A stretch of 60,056 bases of DNA from Kiritimatiellia bacterium (GTDB lineage Bacteria; Verrucomicrobiota; Kiritimatiellia; CAIQIC01; Lenti-01). The translations under genes and the position numbers were made by a program. The stretch spans positions 1 to 60,056 of the forward strand of contig JAFYAC010000073.1 of NCBI GenBank assembly GCA_017540905.1, written 5' to 3'. The notes under the pieces were generated by a model. It was not told the DNA's origin, searched no databases, and worked only from the letters and a program-made list of their open reading frames with translations. This document shows, piece by piece, positions 23,454 through 32,400 of this stretch (position 1 is its first letter; each line of letters opens with the position of its first letter).

Positions 23454-26315
23454 ATGAACCACGCGAAGCACCATCCCTCCCTCTGGCAGCGGGGCCTGTC
23501 GGCCCTGCTCGCGGTGGCGTTCGCCGCCGCGGAACTCGCCCCCGCGGCCGCCTACGCCCAGGGCGACGAAACGCGCGCACGGGTGCGGCGCCTGCGCGAA
23601 CTCAACGAGGCGCGCCAGCGCGCCGCCGCCGCCGCGCCCGTGCCCGGCGACGCGGACGCCGCCGCCGATGACGCCGCGCCCTCCGCGCCCGCGCCGCGCT
23701 CCTTCCCCTCCGCGCGCGATCCCGCCGCCGGCGCCGACGCGGGCGACGAGGACAGCATCTGGCAGTTCAACCTCGTCAAGGACGCCCCCCTCGACGCGCT
23801 CCTCGACATGTATTCGCAGGTCACCGGCCGCACCATGATCAAGGCGCCCGGCGTCAACGCCACCTTCCCCAACATCAAGGTCAAGGAAAAGCTCACCAAG
23901 TCCGAGATGCTCCAGGTCATGGACAGCCTGCTTTCCATGAACAACATCTCGCTGGTGCCGCTGGGAACGCGGTTCTACCGGGTCGTGCAGATCGACAAGG
24001 CGTCCACCGAGGGCATGTCCATCCAGACCGAGGTCCCCGAGGGCGGCTACCCCGAGAGCGACGCGCTGGTCAGCCAGCTGATCCGCCTGAAGTACCTCGG
24101 GATGGAGGACGCCAACAACATCGTCGGCGCCATGCTCCACGGCTACGGGAAGGTCCAGCGGCTCGACCGCATCAACAGCCTCCTCGTCCTCGAAACCTCC
24201 ACCAACCTGCGCCGCATCAACGACATCCTGGAAATGGTCGACCAGCCGACTGAGCTCAACGTCGAGACCAGCGTCTACGTCATCCGCCACGCCAAGGCCG
24301 CCGACATCGCCGCCCGCCTCAACGAACTCGCCAGCGACAGCGAGCAGAAGGAAGAAGTTGCGCGCGTCGCCGAGCCCCGCTTCCCCCGCCGTCCCCCCAG
24401 CATGATGCGCGCCCGCCAGCCCGCCGCCGCCGCCGAGGACGCCGCCCAGCCCAGCGCCGCCTCCACCGCCGCCACCGCCGCCGAGAAGGGCATCATCCAG
24501 GGCAAGGTCAAGATCCTCACCGACGAGCGGACCAACATCATCATCGTCATCACCAACCCCGTCAACCTCCCCTTCTTCAACATGATCGTCAACGCCCTGG
24601 ACGTCTCCGTCGATCCCGAAGTCGAGGTGCAGGTCGTCAACCTCGAATTCGCCGACGCCGAGGAAATGGCGTCGCTGCTCAACAACTTCATCGGCGCCTC
24701 CTCCTCGTCCAGCGAGTCGAGCAACGTCCCCGGCGGCGGCCGCTCCACCGCCAGCGGCGACGACTCGCGCGCGCAGGCCCTGGAGAATTTCGTCCGCGCC
24801 CGCGCCAGCGCCGCCGACCGCAACGCCGCCAAGGAAGCCGTCGCCAAGATCGGGCAGCTCTCCAGCGACACCAAGATTTTGGCCGACACCCGCACCAACA
24901 CCATCCTGCTCATGGGCACCAAGGGCGACATCGCGGCGCTGCTCGAAGTCATCAAGAAAGTCGACATCATGCTCGCGCAGGTCCTCATCGAGGCCGTCAT
25001 CCTCGAAGTCAACCTCCACAACGACTCCTCCTACGGCATCAGCTGGCTCCAGAAGTCCATGACCGCGTACAACGCCAAGAACGTCAACGGCATCTCCGTC
25101 AAGAACCCCGTCGTCTCGTGGGGCGGCTCGTTCGGGGGCAACAACTTCGGGACCGTGGCGGGCGACACCGTCAGCCGCGCGTTCGCGGGGGGCACGGGAC
25201 TGAGCTACTTCTTCACCTTCACCGACCTCAACATGGACGCCGTCCTCGACATGGTCGCCTCCAGCGGCGAGGGGCGCGTGCTGGCGACGCCGGTCATCCT
25301 GACCACCGACAACACCGAAGCCTCCATCATCTCCGGCCAGAGCGTGCCCATCCGGACGGGCGACTCCAGCTACTCCTCCGGCACCTACTACGGCACCTAC
25401 GAATACAAGGACGTCGGCATCGAGCTGAAGGTCAAGCCGCGCATCAACCCGTCCCGCTACGTCACGCTCGAGATTTCGCAGTCCGCCAACACCCTCGGCG
25501 ACCAGACCGACGTCGGCAACGGCTCGACCATGTACAAGATCAACAAGCGCGAACTGACCGCGTCCATTTCCCTCCCGTCGCGATCCACCATCGTGCTGGG
25601 CGGCCTCGTCGAGACCGACTACTCCTCCAGCGAAAGCCACATCCCGATCCTCGGGAGCATCCCGATCATCGGCGCCCTCTTCCGCAGCGAAAACAAGACC
25701 CGCCAGCGCACCGAGCTGCTGGTGCTCATCACCCCGTACGTCCTGATGACCCCCGAAGAAGCCCGCGCCGAGACCGAGCGCCTCCACCGCGCCTCCAACG
25801 TCGCGGCCGAGGACTGGTACCGCGGCTGGTCCGACTCCTCCCTCGCCCCCTTCTCCCCCGCCAAACTCAAGGAAATGCGCAAGAAGGAAAAGGCCAAGCA
25901 GGAAGGCGTGACGCTGCGGACGCTCGACGACGTCGCCCCCGGCGGTGCCGTCCGCGCGTCCGGAGGCAGCGGTACGGCGCCGCTGGCCGTGATTCCCGCC
26001 GACCTCTCCCCCGACTCCCCGGGCGGGGCCCTGCCCGACATCGCCCCCGACGCCGACGAATCCCCGCTGCCGGCGCCCGAAGACCCCGTGACGGCCGCCC
26101 CCTTCACCTTCGATGCCACGGCGGCGGCCGCCTTCGCGACCCCCGCCGATGACGACGCCATCGCGCCGCCCGCCCCCGAAGCGGACGGGGCCCCGGAGGT
26201 TGACGGCGAGGGTGAGGGCTCGGAACCCGCCGCTCCCGCCCCCCGCCGCTCCCTTTTCTCCCGCACCACCGTCAAAACCGAAGATCCCCGCCCCAGCATG
26301 TTCCCCGCGCCTTGA
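23454..26315 (+). CDS. gspD: Type II secretion system secretin GspD
   Basis: A 953-residue outer-membrane secretin. Signal peptide, then a low-complexity Ala/Asp/Pro linker (about 45-95). N0 domain (FNLVKDAPLDALLDMYSQVTG) and N1-N3 ring domains follow (LIRLKYLGMEDANNIVGAML, SVYVIRHAKAADIAARLNEL), with long Ala/Ser-rich insertions. The secretin core is ADTRTNTILLMG, AQVLIEAVILEVNL, GRVLATPVILTTDN, IELKVKPRINPS, ISLPSRSTIVLGGLVETD and IPILGSIPIIGALF. There is no lipobox. A C-terminal Ala/Pro/Asp/Glu tail of about 130 residues is longer than in proteobacterial GspD. GGAG lies 8 bases before ATG 23454; AAGGAG further up has no in-frame start near it. Confidence 0.93.
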   Translation: MNHAKHHPSLWQRGLSALLAVAFAAAELAPAAAYAQGDETRARVRRLRELNEARQRAAAAAPVPGDADAAADDAAPSAPAPRSFPSARDPAAGADAGDEDSIWQFNLVKDAPLDALLDMYSQVTGRTMIKAPGVNATFPNIKVKEKLTKSEMLQVMDSLLSMNNISLVPLGTRFYRVVQIDKASTEGMSIQTEVPEGGYPESDALVSQLIRLKYLGMEDANNIVGAMLHGYGKVQRLDRINSLLVLETSTNLRRINDILEMVDQPTELNVETSVYVIRHAKAADIAARLNELASDSEQKEEVARVAEPRFPRRPPSMMRARQPAAAAEDAAQPSAASTAATAAEKGIIQGKVKILTDERTNIIIVITNPVNLPFFNMIVNALDVSVDPEVEVQVVNLEFADAEEMASLLNNFIGASSSSSESSNVPGGGRSTASGDDSRAQALENFVRARASAADRNAAKEAVAKIGQLSSDTKILADTRTNTILLMGTKGDIAALLEVIKKVDIMLAQVLIEAVILEVNLHNDSSYGISWLQKSMTAYNAKNVNGISVKNPVVSWGGSFGGNNFGTVAGDTVSRAFAGGTGLSYFFTFTDLNMDAVLDMVASSGEGRVLATPVILTTDNTEASIISGQSVPIRTGDSSYSSGTYYGTYEYKDVGIELKVKPRINPSRYVTLEISQSANTLGDQTDVGNGSTMYKINKRELTASISLPSRSTIVLGGLVETDYSSSESHIPILGSIPIIGALFRSENKTRQRTELLVLITPYVLMTPEEARAETERLHRASNVAAEDWYRGWSDSSLAPFSPAKLKEMRKKEKAKQEGVTLRTLDDVAPGGAVRASGGSGTAPLAVIPADLSPDSPGGALPDIAPDADESPLPAPEDPVTAAPFTFDATAAAAFATPADDDAIAPPAPEADGAPEVDGEGEGSEPAAPAPRRSLFSRTTVKTEDPRPSMFPAP

Positions 26316-26388
26316 TGCGTTGGTCCTTCCTGCGGGAATCACCTTCCGAAACTTTTCCCTACATCGGCCTGTGTCCGATACAACCGCC

Positions 26389-26416
26389 TTGACGCCGTCA
26401 AGTGCGCGTGTATGAT
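26389..26416 (+). promoter_or_regulatory. Promoter with operator-like dyad for the giant mosaic gene
   Basis: TTGACG (26389-26394), 16-base spacer, TATGAT (26411-26416). The -35 hexamer is the left half of a perfect dyad TTGACG-C-CGTCAA (26389-26401), and a TGATATCA palindrome overlaps the -10. This suggests regulation by a dimeric repressor or activator. The predicted leader is about 36 bases. Confidence 0.65.
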
Positions 26417-26458
26417 ATCATCAAATTGAATCACCAATTGGAACGAACGGAGCGGCAT

Positions 26459-29400
26459 ATGGAACACGCGAAAACGAAGCAGGTTGCCGGTTGGCTGGCG
26501 GCGGGACTGGGGCTGTGGCTGGCGGCGGGCACGGCGTGGGCGCAACACCTGGCACCGGTGAATCCGGCGTTCGCCAAGTGGATGAAGGACGGCGGCAAGG
26601 AAGCCGCCGCCGCGCGCCGGGCCGCGGCGCGGGCGCGGGGCGATGAAGGGCCGTCGCTGGGATACGTCCCCGAGGTGGCCGACCTGTCGTATCTGGCCGA
26701 TTTGAACGATTCCATGGAATGCGGCGTCTCCGCGGGCCGTCCCGCCCGCTACGACCTGCGCGACGAGGGCCGCGTGACGCCGGTGCGCGACCAGGGCACC
26801 CACCCGACGTGCTGGGCCCACGCGGCAATGGCGTCGTTGGAGCCGTCGGCGAAGGCGTCGGTGGGGGTCGATCCAGACTGGTCGGAGGGCCACATGGCGG
26901 CGAACCACGGATGGAGCGCCTCCGTGGAGGACGGCGGCAACGCCATGATGGCGTCTGGCTACCTCCTGCGCTGGGGCGGTCCGGTGGCGGAAGCGGACGG
27001 GGATTCCCCGGCGGCGTCCCCCGAAGCGCACGTGCAGCGCACGCGCTGGGTGCCGGGCAAGGTGGCCGCCCTGGACAACGACCGCATCAAGGACGCCATT
27101 GTGGCGCACGGCCCCCTCTATGCGGGCTTCTGGTGGTCGGAAGGCTACTACGACCCGGCACACGCCTCCTTCCGCGCGCCCGCCGAGGCGCTGGGCCGCT
27201 CCCCGAACCACGCGGTGGCGCTGGTCGGCTGGGACGACACCTATCCGCGCGGCAATTTCCGCGATCCGCCGCCCGGCGACGGCGCCTGGCTGGCGAAGAA
27301 CAGCTGGGGGGAGGACTGGGGCGACGGCGGCTTCTTCTGGGTATCCTACTGGGATGCGACGCTGGGCCGGAACACGATGCACGCCTTCGCCGGCGTGGAG
27401 GCCGCGGACAACTACGACGCGGTCTGGGAGCACGATCCGCTGGGGTTCGTGGGCAGCGTGGGCGGCACGGGCAGCACCGCGTGGGGCGCGAACGCGTTCA
27501 CGGCGGCGTCGGCGACGAAGATCGCGGCGGTGGGCTTCTGGGCGCTGGCGCCGCGCACGAGCTACCACCTGTGGGTCTACGCCGGCGGCACGGCCGGCAA
27601 ACCGCGTTCCGGGCGCCTGCTCTCCGACCAGAGCGGCAACCTGGACGACGCCGGCTACGTGACGGTCCCGCTGGAGACCCCGGCGGAGGTGGCGGCGGGC
27701 GAGCGCTTCACGGTGGTGGCGAAGCTGACGACGCCGGGCTACAAGTACCCGCTGGCGGTCGAGTACCAGGTCCACGGCGCCACCGACGCCGCCAACGCCG
27801 CCAAGGGCCAGAGCTTCCTGAGCCTGGACGGCCAGACATGGAGCGACTTCACGGAGAAGGTTCACGCGACGGCCAATTTCTGCCTCAAGGCCTACGCGAA
27901 GTCCGGCGAAACCGCGCGCACCCTCGCCGGCCTGGCGATCTCGGGCCCCGGCAGCATCGCCTCCGGCAAGAGCGCGGCCTACGCCTGCGAAGCCCGCTAT
28001 TCCGACGGCTCCGCGCGCCCCGTGGCCCCCGCGTGGAGCATCGCGGAAGGCGCCGCCTGGGCGGCCGTCGACGCCGCGGGCACCGTGACGGTGGGGGAGG
28101 TGGACGGGACCGTCCGCGCGACCCTGCGCGCCGACTACGAAGAATCCGGCACCTCCGCGAGCGCCGAATGGACCTTCGAGGTGACGGCCGCGGCCCCGGC
28201 GGCCCCGTCGGGCCTGGTGGCGACCGAAGGCACCGAGACCTCGTGCGTCCGCCTCTCGTGGGATGCCACGGCGGGCGCGGCGACCTACGCCGTCTGGCGC
28301 AGCCCCACCGCCGAATCCCGCAATGCCGCCTACCTGGGCGCCAGCTCCGTCCCGCGCTACTCCGACACCACAGCCCTCCCCGGCACCGATTTCACCTACT
28401 TCGTCAAGGCCCGCAACGGCACCGGCACCAGCCCCTTCTCCGACGGAGCCGCCGGCTGGCGCGCCCTTTCCGCCCCGGCGGGCGTCGAAGCCGCCGACGG
28501 TACCGACCTGGACGCCGTGCCCGTCTCGTGGGAAGCCTCCGAAGGCGCCGCCGCCTACCGCGTCTGGCGCGCCCCCGCGGACGCCGGCGACGACGGCGAT
28601 TCCGACGCCTGGACCGACCTCTCCGGCTGGATCGTAGACCGGACCTTCCTCGACACCACCGCCGAACCCGGCGTCCCCTACCGCTACGCCGTTTCCGCGG
28701 CCGTCACCCCGTCCGGCTGGCGCGAAAGCGCCCCGAGCCTCTGGGACGAAGGCCGCCGCGCCGTCCCCGTCACCCTCTCCGCGCTGGAAATCAACGGCCC
28801 CGTGACGCTCGAATCCGGCGCCACTGGCGACTACCGCTGCACCGCCGTCTACACCGACGGCTCCCGCATCCCGGACGTCCCCGCCGCCTGGACCGCCGAC
28901 GCCGGCACCCTCGAAGCCGCCGGAGACGGTGCCCTCGCCCGCTGGACGGTCCCCGTTGTCGCCGCCAACGCATCCGTCCTCCTGCGCGCCGCCTGGACCG
29001 ACGACGCCGGCACCGCCGCCGAAGCCGCCCGCGAGGTTGCCGTCACCCCCGTGCGCCCCGCCGCCCCGGCCTCCATCGAAACCCTCGCCGCGACCGTCGA
29101 CGGCGTGACCGTCGGCTGGACGCCATCCCCCGGCGCCTCCGGCTACGTCCTCTGGCGCGGCACCGATGCCGCCGACCGCGGTGAACTGGCCGAAACCGCC
29201 GACACCGCCCACTCCGACACCGGCGGCGAACCCGGCACCACCTACCGCTACTGGGTCGCCGCCGCCAACGCCGCCGGAGCCAGCGAACCCTCCGCCGCCT
29301 TCGCCGAGGCCACGCGCCTTGTCGCCGCTCCCGCGCGCGTCACCGCCACCCATGGCGCCCGCGCCGCCGCCGTCACCGTATCCTGGGTCCCCGGTCCCGG

Positions 29401-32400
29401 CGCCACCCACCACCGCGTCTGGCGCGCCGACGCCCCCGACGCCGAAAAAACCGCCCTCGGCGATTGGGTCCCCGCCACCGCCTGGGCCGATGCCACCGCC
29501 GAACCCAGTGCCGAATACCGGTACTGGGTCGAATCCGCCGCCGATGCCGACGGCAAGGCCTCCGGCGGCCTCTCCGCGCCCGTCGCCGGCTTGCGCCTTG
29601 CCCCCCGCGAGGCCGTCGAAGTCATCGTGGACGGCCCCGGCGAGGTGTCCGCCGGCACCAGCGCCGCCTATGCCGCCACCGTCGCCTTCAACGACGGCAC
29701 CTCCGAGGCCGCCGCCGTCGCCTGGAACGTATTCGGCGGCGCCGATTGGGCCGCCATCGATGCCGACGGCGTCCTGACCGTCTCCGCGGCCACCGCCGAC
29801 GCCACCGTCGCCGTCGTCGCCTCCTGGACGCCCCCCGAAGGCTCCTCCACGCCCCTCGAAGGCCGCCTTATGGTCGCCGTGCACGGTGCCGCCGAGGCCA
29901 GCGCCGAAATCACCGACGCCGTCCTCCATGCCCGCTGGCCGTGGAACGGATGGGTCGATGTCGATTACACCATCGTCACCGCCCCCGAGGGGCAGACCGC
30001 CACCGTCAGCCTCTCCGGCTGGGACCTCGACCATCGCGAAGCCCTCGCCGCCCGCACCCTCGAAGGCGATGGCGCCGACGGCGAACCCGTATCCGCCGGC
30101 CCCCACCGCCTTTCCTGGAACCTCGGCGCCGACCACCCCGGCTTCCATGCCCGGGAATTCCGCGTATCCATGGGCGCCACCCCGTGGGTTCCGGACGCAC
30201 CGGGCGGCGACAAACAGCCGCAGCGCGTGGACTTCGCGCCCATCGGACCGCAGACGCCGACTGCCCGCGTGGAATTGCGGGCGACGGCGACCAGCGGCGG
30301 CGCGGTGGCGTTTGCCGTGGTGTCCGGTCCGGGGGAGCTGGATGGCAACGTGCTGACGTTCACCGGTCCGGGCCGCGTCGTCGTGAACGCGACGCAGGCC
30401 GGGGACGCCGAGTGGGCGGCGGCGACGGCGACGCAGAGCGTTCTCGTGCTCGCGGACGCGGCCGACAACGTCTGGCTGGTGGTGGACATGAGCGCAGGCC
30501 CGGAGGCCGTTTCCTGGCCCGTCGACTGGCTGGACGCAGAGCCGGAAGGCGGCTTCAACACCGCCCTCTACAAGACCGACAAGCTCGTCCTGCGCCGCAT
30601 CGCCCCGGGAACCTTCACGATGGGCAGCCCCGCCAGCGAACTGGGCCGCTGGGATGACGAGGACCGGCACGAAGTGACCCTGACAAAACCCTTCTTCCTG
30701 GGCCTCTTCGAGGTGACGCAACGCCAGTGGGAGCTGGCACTGGGAACCCGTCCGAGCTACTTCACCAACGACTCCTGCTACGCGACCCGTCCGGTCGAGC
30801 CGGTGAGCTACGAAGACATCCGGGGGCGCGCGGCGGGCGAACGCTGGCCCGCCGACAACGGCGTGGACGACGGCAGTTTCCTGGCCGTCGTCCGCGCAAA
30901 GACGGGGCTTTCGTTCGATCTGCCGACCGACGCGCAATGGGAATGGGCCTGCCGCGCGGGCACCACGGCCATGCTCAACAGCGGCAAGGACCTGACCGGT
31001 ACCGCCACCTGCCCGAACCTCGACGAACTCGGCCGCTACTGGGGCAACGGCGGGCAGAACGGCACGCCCTCCTGCGGCACGAGCGCCGGGACGGCCGAGG
31101 TCGGCAGCTTCCTGCCCAATGCGTGGGGCCTCTACGACATGCACGGCAACGTGTGCGAGTGGTGCCTGGATTGGTACGTGCCGTCGCTTGGGACGGGTGC
31201 GGTAACGGATCCGTCTGGACCCGCGTCGGGTTCCACCCGCGTGCTGCACGGCGGTGGCTGGGTGCATTCGGCCCGGTTCTGCCGGTCGGCGGCGCGCCAC
31301 TACCGCGACCCGGCGGAAATCTTCAACGGCTACGGCTTCCGTCTGGCCTGCACGGCCAGCGGGAAGCGCGTCCAGCGCGTCGTCTTCGCGCCAGTCGGCC
31401 CCCAGGCGGTCGGCGGGCGCGTGGAATTGGCCGCGACGGTGACGAGCGGCGGGCCGGTGGCGTTCTCGCTCGTGTCGGGGCCGGGCGCTCTGGACGGCAA
31501 CGTGCTGACCTTCACGGGCGAGGGGACCGTGGTGGTCCTCGCCACGCAGGGCGGCGACGAAACGTGGGAGGAGGCGTCGGCCACGCTGTCGGTCTTCGTG
31601 ACCGCGACGGCGGAACACCGCTACGCCATCGTCCCCTGCACCGGCGGCTGGCATGCGGCAAAGGCCGATGCCGAGGCGCGCGGCGGCCATCTGGCGACCA
31701 TCACCAGCGCCGAAGAATGGGCGGTCGTCACCAACCAGTTCGGAGCGCAGCTGCCCGGGTGCTGGATCGGCGGCACGGACGAGGCCGAAGAGGGGAACTG
31801 GACGTGGGTGACGGGCGAGCCGTGGACCTTCACGTGGTGGGGGCCCGGCGAACCGAATGGCGGCACGCACCAGAACTACCTCTGGATTCACATCGGAAGC
31901 GTCGAGGCGTATCGTTGGGATGACAGCCACGCGCCCTATTGCGAAGCCACGAAGTACCTGCTCGAAATCGAAGGTTCCGCCCCCGCCGGGAAGGAAGCGG
32001 CCATGGTGACGCTGGGCGGGCTCTCGCACGTGTACGACGGCACGGGCAAGGCCGCGACCGTCACGACCGAGCCGGAAGGCTTGGCTGTTCGGGTGACGTA
32101 CGACGGCGGCGAAGCCTTGCCGGTCGCGGTCGGCGAGTATGCGGTCGAGGCCACGGTGGTCGATGCGCAGTGGGAAGGCAGCGCAACTGGTGTGCTGGTC
32201 ATCGAAGCCGCGCCGGAGCCGGAACACCGCTATGAAATCGTCGAATGGACCGGCGGCTGGATTTCGGCCAAGGCCAATGCCGAGGCGCGCGGTGGACATC
32301 TGGCAACCATCACGAGCGCCGAGGAATGGGCCGTCATCACCAACCAGTTCGGCCGCCAGTTGCTGGGTTGCTGGCTGGGCGGAACCGATGCCGTGGCCGA

